Positions 1 through 8,686 of a stretch of DNA of 64,000 nucleotides are shown piece by piece; within the stretch, counting starts at the first letter, position 1; every line of letters begins with the position of its first letter. Origin of the DNA: Marinomonas ostreistagni. GTDB lineage: Bacteria > Pseudomonadota > Gammaproteobacteria > Pseudomonadales > Marinomonadaceae. A program made the position numbers and the translations under genes. The notes under the pieces are model-generated. The model was given only the letters and a program-made list of their open reading frames with translations. It made no database searches and was not told the origin of the DNA. The DNA is taken from the NCBI RefSeq assembly GCF_016461785.1, contig NZ_JAEMUH010000006.1, forward strand, positions 1 through 64,000, given 5' to 3'.

Positions 1-56
1 TGGCTCAGCTTCTGGTTCTGGCTCAGCTTCTGGTTCTGGCTCAGCTTCTGGTTCTG
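1..56 (-). repeat. 18-bp tandem repeat coding Pro-Glu-Ala linker
   Basis: Three in-frame copies of an 18-bp unit (GGCTCAGCTTCTGGTTCT on the plus strand) encode an EPEAEP-type acidic, proline-rich linker in the adhesin. The array continues beyond the window edge, so the copy number is unknown. Exact 18-bp units within a reading frame can vary in number without a frameshift. Confidence 0.85.
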
Positions 57-636
57 CGGCCGGCTCGGTTTGATTTGCTGACGCGGCAGCAGATTCTGAA
101 TTGTCATCCGTTGTTACAGTGCCATCATCAGCTTGTGCTTCAGTATCATAGCCGTAAGTAGGACTTGCTTCTTGACTTGAACGTGCGATATCAACTGTTA
201 CTCCACCAACATTATCATCTGCTGGCGTTTCACCTGCGGCCGGTGCCTCTTGAACTTGAGTAGGGTCTTGTCCAGCTAAGATGGCTTGCTGAAGCGCTGT
301 AAGATCAGCACCACCATCAGCAACAAAATCGGCACCATTAGGGTTTTCCAAAAATAATCCAGCATCGCCCTGTGTATTTTTGGCTAAAGATAGAACTTCA
401 TCATTAATTTCAACCGCTGAGGCATCAGCAACAAATATTTCCGTACCATCAGTGAAGCTTACTGTTGCGCTGCTTTCTGCTGCCGCAACCAGTGTGTCCC
501 CTTGAAAAATTGGATCGCCAACTTTCAATACTCGCTCTTGTCCGTTAGCTGATTGAGCTCTAACAGAGCCATCCAATTGGGTCACGAAGCCAACTGGTTC
601 ACCGAGTGTTACGAAAGATTGTTGATTGTCGCTCAT
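1..636 (-). CDS. LapA-type giant adhesin, N-terminal part (retention module), partial
   Basis: The gene runs off the left window edge; 212 codons are visible. The start ATG (636-634) is preceded by AGGGA at 8 nt. The N-terminus matches the retention module of LapA-like biofilm adhesins (LGEPVGF, then VLKVGDPIFQGDTL and SATVSFTDGTEIFVAD), which plugs the outer-membrane TolC-like pore. At residues 132-135 lies PAAG, fitting the [TAP]AA[GV] site cut by the periplasmic protease LapG, so the adhesin is probably released when c-di-GMP falls. After residue 136 the chain turns acidic and Ala/Pro-rich and ends in Pro-Glu-Ala repeats. The large repeats and the RTX/type I secretion signal expected of the family lie outside the window. 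LapD, LapG and the secretion genes are not visible here. Confidence 0.8.
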   Translation of the reverse strand, partial: MSDNQQSFVTLGEPVGFVTQLDGSVRAQSANGQERVLKVGDPIFQGDTLVAAAESSATVSFTDGTEIFVADASAVEINDEVLSLAKNTQGDAGLFLENPNGADFVADGGADLTALQQAILAGQDPTQVQEAPAAGETPADDNVGGVTVDIARSSQEASPTYGYDTEAQADDGTVTTDDNSESAAASANQTEPAAEPEAEPEPEAEPEPEAEP

Positions 637-735
637 GGTAGAATCCCTACTTAAATTTACACTTATTCCAAAGCTAGCCTCTTTAGTCGTACATATCTAT
701 TGTACCAAGGTACAGTCAGGGCGATTTCGATCAAA

Positions 736-764
736 TTGCGTTCACAATTATGTCTCTTTATAAT
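736..764 (+). promoter_or_regulatory. Sigma-70-type promoter for the SulP gene
   Basis: TTGCGT (736-741) and a perfect TATAAT (759-764) are separated by 17 bp. The predicted start near 771 gives a leader of about 75 nt to the SulP start codon. Confidence 0.6.
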
Positions 765-846
765 GTGACGCTTCATTTAGCAGCGTATGACATGCAAGGT
801 GTCGCACTTACTCAGCTGCGTTTTCTCTATTGAATAAAGGGTGTCC

Positions 847-2331
847 ATGACTGATACATTAAAAAGAGAGTGGTTCTCGAACATACGTGGTGACGTATTG
901 TCCGGTACCGTGGTGGCGTTAGCTTTGATACCAGAAGCGATTGCCTTTTCGATCATTGCTGGGGTTGATCCGAAAGTTGGTCTATATGCTTCTTTCTGTA
1001 TTGCGGTAATCATTTCTTTCTTAGGTGGTCGCCCAGGAATGATTTCTGCTGCCACAGGTGCCATGGCTTTGCTGATGGTAACTCTGGTTAAGGAACACGG
1101 TTTAGAGTACTTACTCGCGGCCAGCCTTCTATGTGGTGTGTTCCAGATTATTGCTGGCTATCTCAAACTCGGTAGTTTGATGAGATTTGTGTCACGCTCA
1201 GTTGTCACAGGTTTTGTTAATGCTCTAGCAATATTAATCTTTATGGCACAATTGCCTGAGTTAACTAACGTTACGTGGCATGTTTATGCAATGACGGCTG
1301 CAGGACTGGGTATCATTTACTTATTCCCTTACCTACCTGTCATCGGTAAGTCTTTGCCAAGCCCGTTAGTTTGTATCGTTGTTCTAACGGCTTTCTCTCT
1401 TGCGGTCGGTTTAGACATACGAACCGTAGGCGATATGGGGGAGCTACCAGACTCTTTGCCTATCTTCCTTCTACCGGATGTTCCTCTTAACTTAGAAACA
1501 CTGATGATTATTTTGCCTTACTCATTGGGTCTTGCGGTTGTCGGCTTGCTGGAGTCTATGATGACCGCCACTATCGTAGATGAATTAACTGACACCACTA
1601 GTGATCGTAATCGTGAATGTAAAGGTCAAGGGGTTGCTAACATCGGTGCTAGCTTGATGGGCGGCATGGCAGGCTGCGCTATGATCGGACAATCTGTTAT
1701 CAACGTTAAGTCCGGCGGTCGCTGTCGTTTATCCACCTTTATAGCTGGTGTGTTGTTGCTCATCATGGTGGTTTTCCTAGATGACCTAATTGGCCAAATA
1801 CCAATGGCTGCTCTAGTCGCAGTTATGATCATGGTTTCTATTGGTACCTTCTCCTGGGAATCGGTTATCAATCTTAAACATCACCCAATGTCGACAAACG
1901 TTGTCATGCTGGCCACCGTAGCCATTGTTGTCGCTACTCATAACCTTGCATTAGGTGTATTCGCTGGTGTTTTACTTGCTTCATTGTTCTTTGCCAACAA
2001 GATTGGCCGTTTCATGGTGGTAAAAAACGAACACTCTGCCGAGCACACAACTTACAAAGTCGTTGGCCAAGTATTCTTTGCCTCATCAGAGCAATTCAAT
2101 CAGTCATTTGATTTCAAAGAAGTTGTGCCGAATGTGACCATTGACCTGTCTCAAGCGCATTTCTGGGATATCACCGCGGTATCAGCCCTAGATAAAGTCG
2201 TGATTAAATTCCGTCGCGAGGGAGCAAATGTTGATGTGATCGGGATGAATGAAGCGACTGCAACGGTAGTTGACAAATTTGGCGTACACAACAAACCTGA
2301 AGAAGCTGAAAAGCTTTTAAATGGCCATTAA
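847..2331 (+). CDS. SulP family inorganic anion transporter
   Basis: This 494-aa inner-membrane anion transporter belongs to the SulP/SLC26 family (substrates such as sulfate, bicarbonate or C4-dicarboxylates). The family signature is at residues 28-48 (IPEAIAF...[12 protein letters not shown]). Many hydrophobic segments follow, and a C-terminal STAS domain (about 400-494) contains [19 protein letters not shown]. An in-frame GTG at 841 is possible, but AAAGGG at 836-841 sits 5 nt before the ATG at 847, which I chose. The gene lies 11 bp upstream of a tandem universal stress protein and probably shares its transcript. The substrate cannot be read from the sequence. Confidence 0.88.
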   Translation: MTDTLKREWFSNIRGDVLSGTVVALALIPEAIAFSIIAGVDPKVGLYASFCIAVIISFLGGRPGMISAATGAMALLMVTLVKEHGLEYLLAASLLCGVFQIIAGYLKLGSLMRFVSRSVVTGFVNALAILIFMAQLPELTNVTWHVYAMTAAGLGIIYLFPYLPVIGKSLPSPLVCIVVLTAFSLAVGLDIRTVGDMGELPDSLPIFLLPDVPLNLETLMIILPYSLGLAVVGLLESMMTATIVDELTDTTSDRNRECKGQGVANIGASLMGGMAGCAMIGQSVINVKSGGRCRLSTFIAGVLLLIMVVFLDDLIGQIPMAALVAVMIMVSIGTFSWESVINLKHHPMSTNVVMLATVAIVVATHNLALGVFAGVLLASLFFANKIGRFMVVKNEHSAEHTTYKVVGQVFFASSEQFNQSFDFKEVVPNVTIDLSQAHFWDITAVSALDKVVIKFRREGANVDVIGMNEATATVVDKFGVHNKPEEAEKLLNGH

Positions 2332-2342
2332 GGAGAGGTTGT

Positions 2343-3188
2343 ATGAAACAGATCATAACTTGCATTGATGGATCACCTTTAACTGAGCAAGTGCTTAATG
2401 CCACTGAATGGGTTGCAAAGAAAACAGAAGCGCCTGTCACCTTGCTTCACGCACTAGAGAAAGCAAACTCTCAAACTCATGATTTATCTGGCACCATTGG
2501 CTTCAGCAGTCGTGAGCATTTGCTGTCAGAGCTAACTGAGCTTGATGAAAAACGCGCTAAGCTTGCGTTGGAACATGGACGCCTGCTTCTTGACGGTGCA
2601 CAAGCGCATTTGCAACAAAATGACATAAGCGCGACACCGCTTCAAAGACACGGCGATTTCGTCACAACGCTTAGCGATCTCGAGCAAGACGCACGAGTAT
2701 TTATTGTCGGCAAACAAGGCACTGAGCATTGTCAGCAACATGTGATTGGCTCTAACCTTGAGCATGCTGCTCGTACGTTATCACAACCCATTTTGGTCAT
2801 TCCAAGTGAGTTCTCGGCACCAAGCTCTTTCATGGTCGCATTCGATGGTCGCGAAACCTCTATCAAAGCGCTTGAGAAAATCGCCAATAGTCCTTTACTC
2901 AAGGATATTCCATGCCACTTGGTTATGGTTAAGCGCGATAAAACTGGCCAACAAGAAACCCTAGATCAAGCAAAATCCCAACTAGTTGATCTGGGCTTCA
3001 ACGTAACAGGTCATATGATCGAAGGAGACAACATTCAATCTACACTGCTGTCATTTCAACAGCAGCATAATATTGATCTCATTGCCATGGGGGCTTACGC
3101 CCATTCAAAAGTTAGGCAGTTTTTTGTGGGAAGCAACACCACCAAAATGCTAACGGAAAGTACAGTACCCGTACTTATTCTGCGTTAG
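2343..3188 (+). CDS. Universal stress protein with two UspA domains
   Basis: A 281-aa tandem UspA protein, expected in the cytoplasm. Domain 1 (about 1-150) keeps the ATP-binding pattern G-2x-G-9x-GS at residues 123-137. Domain 2 (about 160-281) has a changed version (MGAYAHSK...VGS), so only the first half may bind nucleotide normally. AGGAG lies just upstream of the ATG. It directly follows the SulP gene, so it may sense or modulate that transporter; this is inference. Its last 14 bp overlap the 3' end of the convergent GNAT/C39 gene. Confidence 0.88.
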   Translation: MKQIITCIDGSPLTEQVLNATEWVAKKTEAPVTLLHALEKANSQTHDLSGTIGFSSREHLLSELTELDEKRAKLALEHGRLLLDGAQAHLQQNDISATPLQRHGDFVTTLSDLEQDARVFIVGKQGTEHCQQHVIGSNLEHAARTLSQPILVIPSEFSAPSSFMVAFDGRETSIKALEKIANSPLLKDIPCHLVMVKRDKTGQQETLDQAKSQLVDLGFNVTGHMIEGDNIQSTLLSFQQQHNIDLIAMGAYAHSKVRQFFVGSNTTKMLTESTVPVLILR

Positions 3189-4287
3189 TTTTTGAAACTA
3201 AGACCGCCGCTCGCAACTGCGAGCGGCCAAACTTACTCATTTTCTCAAAGTCAGTGATTAACAAAGGCACATACTGACATTCGACTAAGGCAACATCATC
3301 CTCAAAATCTGGATCATGCACATATATATGCTGCTCATCATAACCCGTCACAACCACCCAGTGAGGAGCTTTCTTGCCATCAAAGCGATAAGTACTAATT
3401 AAGACTATCACCCATTGCCCCCCATCCACAGCCTGCTTTAAATCCAATACCGTCATAGGCTGACCATGGACTTGCACACCTTCTGCAGCACTCTCTTTCA
3501 AGAACTTACTATGGCAGGCAGCAAGCACTGTCTTCTTAAGTTCATCACGAACACCATCAAGGAACAACGGCTGATCATCATTCAACCAGACCTCAGCATC
3601 AAAGCCGCGACGCTTTGCGGCCAGCGCAAGCCCTGTTGGATGACATCCGCCATGACCACTGGTCATGTAAATAGTCGTGGCTTCACGCCAAATATCCAAT
3701 TCATGCTCTAGGGAAACATCCGCACTTTCATCATTCGCCGCACACACCATTAACAAAGAAGCAGGACCACAGGTAAACGGCGTGCGCTGCCCAACATAAG
3801 GTACTTTTAAGAGCTTACTTTTGTCATCAAATGCTCGAATACGTTTATGCATCCGTACCGCATTACTGGTGTCTTCATAATAGTTTTGATAACTACCAAA
3901 GGTTCGATAACCTAGCTTCTTATAAAGCGCAATCGCAGCTTCGTTCCTTTCACTGACTTCAAGTCGCAAAGAAATACAGCCGTGCTTCGCAGCGTGCTTT
4001 TCGGATTGCGTAAGCAATAGCGATCCAACTCCCTTGCCACGGGCATGCTGCGATACCGCTAAGGAATACAAGCGAGCATGGGCGCGTCCTTTAAAGAAGT
4101 GTACCAATGCATACCCTTGAAGCGCTTCATCTTCATAAGCAACCAACATGACAGACGTCTCCGCCTTAATGGCATGCCGCAAACTACGGCGACTCATGCG
4201 GTCTCCTTGGAATGCCTCTTTTTCAAGGATATCTAGCGCTTCTAAATCGGAAAGCTGTGCAATGCGAACGTGTATGTTTGATGTCAT
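3175..4287 (-). CDS. GNAT acetyltransferase / C39-like peptidase fusion
   Basis: A 370-aa two-domain protein. Residues 1-150 form a RimI-like GNAT domain; ARGKGVGSLL at 82-91 is the acetyl-CoA loop. Residues about 160-370 form a papain-like C39 domain with Cys173 in TPFTCGPASLLM, His309 in APHWVVVTGYD and Asp325 in VHDPDF as a likely catalytic triad. There is no signal peptide and no ABC transporter domain, so it is a stand-alone cytoplasmic enzyme rather than a bacteriocin exporter. It is divergent from a RimK-like ATP-grasp gene, an association known for this fusion family, and probably acts on the same peptide or protein substrate. That substrate is unknown. Confidence 0.82.
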   Translation of the reverse strand: MTSNIHVRIAQLSDLEALDILEKEAFQGDRMSRRSLRHAIKAETSVMLVAYEDEALQGYALVHFFKGRAHARLYSLAVSQHARGKGVGSLLLTQSEKHAAKHGCISLRLEVSERNEAAIALYKKLGYRTFGSYQNYYEDTSNAVRMHKRIRAFDDKSKLLKVPYVGQRTPFTCGPASLLMVCAANDESADVSLEHELDIWREATTIYMTSGHGGCHPTGLALAAKRRGFDAEVWLNDDQPLFLDGVRDELKKTVLAACHSKFLKESAAEGVQVHGQPMTVLDLKQAVDGGQWVIVLISTYRFDGKKAPHWVVVTGYDEQHIYVHDPDFEDDVALVECQYVPLLITDFEKMSKFGRSQLRAAVLVSKTNAE

Positions 4288-4465
4288 AAAAAGGCCCTCT
4301 GAGCCTTAACCAAGACAATAATAATGAAGCGGATTCTAGGGCAACGGCCTATTGAAAATATAGTCCTAAATATGCTTAAAATTTGAATAATTGACTACTA
4401 TTAGAAAAGCAAAAAAGAGCGCATTATCCGCGCATATCAACAAGCCTATAGAAGGACTTTTCTGC

Positions 4466-5932
4466 ATGGCACAAACTTACATCGTGGTCGATCAATTAAA
4501 AGACTGGTCAGCATTTCTTCCAAGTGATCACGTCATCACCTTCCCCCAATATCTTTCCCTTACAACGAAGGCGAACGATCGCACACGCATTATTAACTTG
4601 TGTAAGAGCAGTCGCTATTTATCAGACGGTTACTACTGCTCTTTGCTTGCAGAAAGCCGTGGCCAGAATGTAATGCCATCGGTTCGCACTTTAAATGACC
4701 TTAACAAAAAGGCTCTTTACGACATTGAATTATCCCAATGGCTACCAGCTTTGGCTGAGAAGCTTGGCACACCGAACGAACCAACGACCATTAAAGGCCA
4801 CGCAGTATTTGGTAACACTTTACGCCCAGAACTGAAGGAATTCGCACGTAAGTTGTTTGAGAAATTTCCGTCTCCAGTCATTGAGTTCACCTTAAGCTTT
4901 AAAAAACAGTGGCAAGTGAAATCTTTAAAAGCGACATCACACCAAGTACTAGACGATGCGGAAGAAACCTTGTTTGCCGAGGCACTTGACGGCTTTAGCA
5001 ATAAGGTATGGAGCAAAGCGCGTAAAAGCCGCAGCATTAAGTTTGACTTGGCCATGTTGGTAAACCCAGAAGAAGAACTGCCACCAAGTGATAAGCAAGC
5101 CCTTAAAAAGTTTGTACAAGCAGGTAAGCAACTGGGTATCCAAGTAGACATCATTGGTCCAAAGGACATCGTACGCTTGCCAGAATACGATGGTTTGTTT
5201 ATTCGCGAAACAACTAACATTGACCACCATACTTACCAATTTGCCAAAAAAGCCGAAGCCTATGGCTTAGTGGTAATGGATGATCCGCAGTCAATCATGC
5301 GTTGTACTAACAAAGTGTACTTAGCGGACTTGTTCAATACACACAAAGTACCAAGCCCGAAAACTCGCATTATCCATAAAGGTGAAAGCAATATTGAAGA
5401 CGCCTTGGAACAGCACATTAGCTACCCTATGGTGGTTAAGATTCCTGACGGCGCGTTTTCAAAAGGTGTTTTAAAAGCCCAAGATCGTGCGGAATTGACC
5501 AAGTGTCTAGATGAGTTATTTAAGAAGTCGAGTTTATTGCTGGTACAAGAATACTTGTACACCGAATTCGACTGGCGTATTGGCATTTTGAACAACAAGC
5601 CGATCTTTGCTTGTCGTTACTACATGGTGAAAAACCACTGGCAGATTTACCAGCACGGCGAATCAAAAAGTGAAAGCGGCGGCTTTGATACATTGCCAAC
5701 GTTCGAAGTACCGCGCCGTGTCCTACAAGCTGCGATCGCCGCAACCAAACCGATTGGTAACGGTTTATACGGTGTCGACATAAAAGAAGTAAAAGGTCGC
5801 GGCTATGTGATTGAAGTGAATGACAACCCTAGTATCGATCGTGGTGTCGAAGACAAATACTTAGGTGACGAGCTGTACATGCAAATCATGTCGGAATTCC
5901 TTCGTCGCATGCAGCAAAAGACTACAAATTAA
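4466..5932 (+). CDS. RimK-like ATP-grasp ligase with N-terminal RLAN-type domain
   Basis: A 488-aa protein. The C-terminal half is an ATP-grasp amino-acid ligase: the nucleotide loop is near residue 322 (VVKIPDGAFSKGV), followed by LLVQEYL and the metal-binding EVNDNPSID near 450. The N-terminal ~200 residues resemble the RimK-like ATP-grasp N-terminal (RLAN) domain rather than that of classical RimK, which adds glutamate to ribosomal protein S6. An in-frame TTG at 4391 would add 25 residues, but GAAGGA at 4451-4456 points to the ATG at 4466. Divergent from the GNAT/C39 gene. It probably forms amide bonds on a peptide or protein; the substrate is unknown. Confidence 0.82.
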   Translation: MAQTYIVVDQLKDWSAFLPSDHVITFPQYLSLTTKANDRTRIINLCKSSRYLSDGYYCSLLAESRGQNVMPSVRTLNDLNKKALYDIELSQWLPALAEKLGTPNEPTTIKGHAVFGNTLRPELKEFARKLFEKFPSPVIEFTLSFKKQWQVKSLKATSHQVLDDAEETLFAEALDGFSNKVWSKARKSRSIKFDLAMLVNPEEELPPSDKQALKKFVQAGKQLGIQVDIIGPKDIVRLPEYDGLFIRETTNIDHHTYQFAKKAEAYGLVVMDDPQSIMRCTNKVYLADLFNTHKVPSPKTRIIHKGESNIEDALEQHISYPMVVKIPDGAFSKGVLKAQDRAELTKCLDELFKKSSLLLVQEYLYTEFDWRIGILNNKPIFACRYYMVKNHWQIYQHGESKSESGGFDTLPTFEVPRRVLQAAIAATKPIGNGLYGVDIKEVKGRGYVIEVNDNPSIDRGVEDKYLGDELYMQIMSEFLRRMQQKTTN

Positions 5933-5950
5933 TACCGTATTAAGCCTCTG

Positions 5951-5980
5951 ATTCATGGTCCGTACTTACGGGCCATGAAT
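5951..5980 (+). terminator. Strong hairpin after the RimK-like gene
   Basis: A 14-bp inverted repeat (5951-5964 and 5967-5980; one G:U pair) lies 18 bp after the RimK-like stop codon. No T-run follows, so it may be a factor-dependent terminator, an RNA-stabilising stem or a protein-binding dyad. Confidence 0.45.
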
Positions 5981-6126
5981 AACTTAAAATACCTTCCTCC
6001 ATTTTTTGATCATGAAGTGCTGAGTTTTTCGCACGTTAATTCCTTCCGAGTTCCATAAAATCCTCTAAAAGTCGCGAAGTGGTTTACATATTCACTTCTC
6101 ATTTGCATACCTCGAGGTTTTTTTAA

Positions 6127-6954
6127 ATGTCACAACACATTGCCTTTATCGGTGCAGGAAACATGTCGAGTGCACTGTACGGCGGACTCATTCACTCCGG
6201 CTATTCTGCAACAGATATCACCGCAACTTCACCTGAGCCTCAGATTTTAGAAGCACAGCAGCAAAAATATGGTATTCACACCACCACAGACAACTTACTC
6301 GCGGCAACTAAGGCTGATGTATTGGTGTTGGCTGTCAAACCTCAGATTTTAAAGCATGTCTGCATTGAAATCGCATCAGTCATCCAAAACAGAAAAACAC
6401 CACCTCTGATTATTTCTATTGCAGCAGGTGTTGATTGTTTCGCAATACAAACTTGGCTCAAGACAAATGTCGCTATCGTACGCTGCATGCCTAATACACC
6501 GGCCCTCATTGGTGTGGGTGCATCAGGCCTGTATGCCAACCAGCAAGTTACTAACCAACAAAAAAGCTTAGCTGAAACCCTATTCAAAGCAGTTGGTATG
6601 GTTGAGTGGGTGAACGACGAAGAATTATTAAATGCTGTAACCGCGGTATCCGGCAGTGCGCCAGCTTACTTCTTTTTAATGCTTGAAGCGATGCAGCAAA
6701 CCGCCATGAAGCAAGGACTATCAAGCGAAGCTGCACGAAACCTAGCCCAGCAGACAGCTTTAGGCGCGGCCAAAATGGCCACTGAAAGCCCCCTTTCACT
6801 ATCGACCTTAATGCAGAACGTTATGTCTCCACAAGGCTCCACGGAGCAAGCCATTTTCTCCCTGCAAGGCGATCACTTTAGCCAGATCATTGAACGCGCA
6901 ATGAACGCCTGCATGGAACGAGCTCAAACCATGCAAAACGAGTTTGGAGTGTAG
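6127..6954 (+). CDS. proC: Pyrroline-5-carboxylate reductase
   Basis: Catalyses the last step of proline synthesis, NAD(P)H-dependent reduction of 1-pyrroline-5-carboxylate, in the cytoplasm. The 275-aa protein has the usual length. It has the N-terminal Rossmann motif IAFIGAGNMSSAL (5-17) and the family signature around AVSGSAPAYFFLMLEAM. GAGG lies 9 nt before the ATG. It is followed by a TRAP transporter operon on the same strand; a short GGTGCT/AGCACC hairpin (6970-6990) separates them, so coupling is uncertain. Proline is also an osmolyte, relevant in a marine organism. Confidence 0.95.
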   Translation: MSQHIAFIGAGNMSSALYGGLIHSGYSATDITATSPEPQILEAQQQKYGIHTTTDNLLAATKADVLVLAVKPQILKHVCIEIASVIQNRKTPPLIISIAAGVDCFAIQTWLKTNVAIVRCMPNTPALIGVGASGLYANQQVTNQQKSLAETLFKAVGMVEWVNDEELLNAVTAVSGSAPAYFFLMLEAMQQTAMKQGLSSEAARNLAQQTALGAAKMATESPLSLSTLMQNVMSPQGSTEQAIFSLQGDHFSQIIERAMNACMERAQTMQNEFGV

Positions 6955-6969
6955 TCCCCACCCCAACAA

Positions 6970-6990
6970 GGTGCTCAGGGATGTAGCACC
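6970..6990 (+). terminator. Weak hairpin between proC and the TRAP operon
   Basis: A 6-bp stem (GGTGCT/AGCACC) with a 9-nt loop, followed by TATTTCT. It could attenuate read-through from proC but is too short for a confident terminator call. Confidence 0.3.
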
Positions 6991-7033
6991 TATTTCTAAA
7001 AGGATGACCCAATTGAATGACAAAGGAACCAAG

Positions 7034-8086
7034 ATGAAATTAAAAAAAGTATTCGGTCTTGCAACAGGTCTTTTGGCCGTAACTCTTTCCACTCAAACCC
7101 TTGCGGAAAATAACTGGCGTATGGCGACACCTTGGTCCGGTGGTCCTTGGCTAGAACGTGATGCGCAAGGCTTTGTGGACCATGTAAATACCCTAAGTAA
7201 TGGCGGTTTTAATATTAAGCTATTCCCAGGTGGCACCCTTGGCAGCGCGCTGAAAGTCACCGATTCTGTTCAGTCTGGCGTCGCTCAAATCAGTCATAAC
7301 TACATCAATTATGATTATGGCATGGACCCAACTACCGCATTATTAGCAGGTCACTCAAGTGGCTTAACCCCTGAAGAATTCATGCTTTGGATGTACCAAG
7401 GTGGCGGTGTAGAACTGTATGAACAATACCGTCTTGAGCAGTTCAATGTGGTTGCTTTTCCTTGTTCCATCTTGGGCACAGAGATTTTCTTACACTCCAA
7501 CAAAGCCGTTCGTACACTGGAAGACTTCAAAGGTCTTCGACTACGCACCTCCGGTGCTTGGGCTGAAATTGCTTCGCGCCTAGGCGCATCAACCGTCGTA
7601 ATGGCAGGTAGTGAGATCTACAGCGCTCTAGAACGCGGCGTCATTGATGCTGCCGAATGGGGAAGCCCTGAAATGAACAAGCCAACAGGCTTTCAAGAAG
7701 TTGCTAAATACGTAATCTTCCCTGGTATTCACCAATCCGGTGGCGTCTTAGAGTGTGAAGTCAACAAACGCGCTTGGGACAAACTATCCGATCAAGAACA
7801 AAACCTGCTTCGCCAAGCCGGCAAGCTGTCTGTATTTGATTCTTGGTTAGCAGCTTCCTATGCAGACTTAGATGCTTTTGAAGAACTGAAAGCAGGTAAC
7901 AATGAGCTAGTCGAACTGGACCCAAGCTTCATCAGCGCAGTCCTAAAGGAAACAAAAGCTTGGGAAGACAGTCATGCCAAGGAGAACACTTGGTTCGCAA
8001 AAGTCTTAGCTTCTCAACGTGCTTTCAAGGAGAAAATCCAAAGCTGGCCTGAATACCGTCTGCAAATCGGTAAAACAGAAAGCTAA
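7034..8086 (+). CDS. TRAP transporter substrate-binding protein, TakP-like
   Basis: A 350-aa periplasmic receptor of a tripartite ATP-independent transporter. The start at 7034 is chosen because it follows AAAGGAACC and begins a clear signal peptide (MKLKKVFGLATGLLAVTLS, cleavage after TLA near residue 24). The longest frame would start inside proC. The stretch AEWGSPEMNKPTGFQEVAKY followed by FPGIHQSGG is typical of TakP-type receptors that bind 2-oxo acids, so an alpha-keto acid is the likely ligand; this is a family inference. It is the first gene of a receptor, small permease and large permease operon, with an AraC regulator downstream. Confidence 0.88.
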   Translation: MKLKKVFGLATGLLAVTLSTQTLAENNWRMATPWSGGPWLERDAQGFVDHVNTLSNGGFNIKLFPGGTLGSALKVTDSVQSGVAQISHNYINYDYGMDPTTALLAGHSSGLTPEEFMLWMYQGGGVELYEQYRLEQFNVVAFPCSILGTEIFLHSNKAVRTLEDFKGLRLRTSGAWAEIASRLGASTVVMAGSEIYSALERGVIDAAEWGSPEMNKPTGFQEVAKYVIFPGIHQSGGVLECEVNKRAWDKLSDQEQNLLRQAGKLSVFDSWLAASYADLDAFEELKAGNNELVELDPSFISAVLKETKAWEDSHAKENTWFAKVLASQRAFKEKIQSWPEYRLQIGKTES

Positions 8087-8126
8087 ATCATTATCAATTT
8101 TGCCCCTAGCTGAAAGAAATACATCC

Positions 8127-8154
8127 ACAGCAGAAGCCTAAGAGCTTCTGCTGT
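8127..8154 (+). promoter_or_regulatory. Intercistronic hairpin between TRAP receptor and permease genes
   Basis: A perfect 11-bp stem (8127-8137 with 8144-8154) and a 6-nt loop, without a T-run. Such stems after the binding-protein gene commonly protect the receptor mRNA, so that receptor is made in excess over the membrane subunits. Confidence 0.55.
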
Positions 8155-8182
8155 CCATCCAATCTTTACATTGAAAGCAACT

Positions 8183-8683
8183 ATGAGACTCATCCACTTC
8201 CTCGATGGGGTAACACGCCTTTTTGGAGCGTTGGCAGCCCTATTGATTTTGCCACTGACGTTTGCGCTGGTTTATGAAGTATTCAGCCGCTACGTATTAA
8301 ATCAACCTACCTTATGGGCTTATGAAATCAGCTATATGGTAATGGGCGCATTATTCATGCTGGGGATGGCCAATGCTTTACGTTTGAAGCAACACGTCAG
8401 CGTTGACATTGTCACACTACATTTGTCTATAGCAGCTGTCGCTTATCTGCGTACTGTATTTTACCTAGCACTGATTCCACTAATGTTCTGGCTTACATGG
8501 GAACTCGCCCACTACACCTATGAAGCCTTTGTACGCCACGAGCGCTCTGGCCGCTCAGCATGGAACCCTGTGATGTGGCCGGTATACACCTCTTGGTTCA
8601 TTGGCTTTCTGCTTCTGGCCCTACAACTCATTTCCGAACTACTTAAAAACCTATTGATCATCACCACTGGAAAGGAGCACTAA
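8183..8683 (+). CDS. TRAP transporter small permease (DctQ-like)
   Basis: A 166-aa inner-membrane protein with four hydrophobic segments, the normal topology for DctQ. It contains the family-typical EVFSRYVLNQPTLWAYEIS near residues 35-53. An in-frame TTG at 8171 would add four residues; I chose the ATG at 8183, although neither has a strong Shine-Dalgarno sequence. It lies between the receptor gene and the large permease gene (3-bp gap). It bridges receptor and DctM in the Na+-coupled complex. Confidence 0.86.
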   Translation: MRLIHFLDGVTRLFGALAALLILPLTFALVYEVFSRYVLNQPTLWAYEISYMVMGALFMLGMANALRLKQHVSVDIVTLHLSIAAVAYLRTVFYLALIPLMFWLTWELAHYTYEAFVRHERSGRSAWNPVMWPVYTSWFIGFLLLALQLISELLKNLLIITTGKEH

Positions 8684-8686
8684 CCC

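Noticed and set aside
1-56. Short regular repeats that could suggest a CRISPR array
   Set aside because: The 18-bp units are head-to-tail without spacers, stay in frame and encode an acidic Pro-rich linker of the adhesin.
3175-3188. 14-bp overlap of the UspA and GNAT/C39 gene ends as a regulatory antisense device
   Set aside because: Short overlaps of converging genes are common in compact genomes, and nothing else supports regulation.
4717-5220. A 167-codon open frame on the minus strand inside the RimK-like gene
   Set aside because: It lies fully within a well-supported gene on the other strand, has no ribosome site and shows no recognisable protein features.
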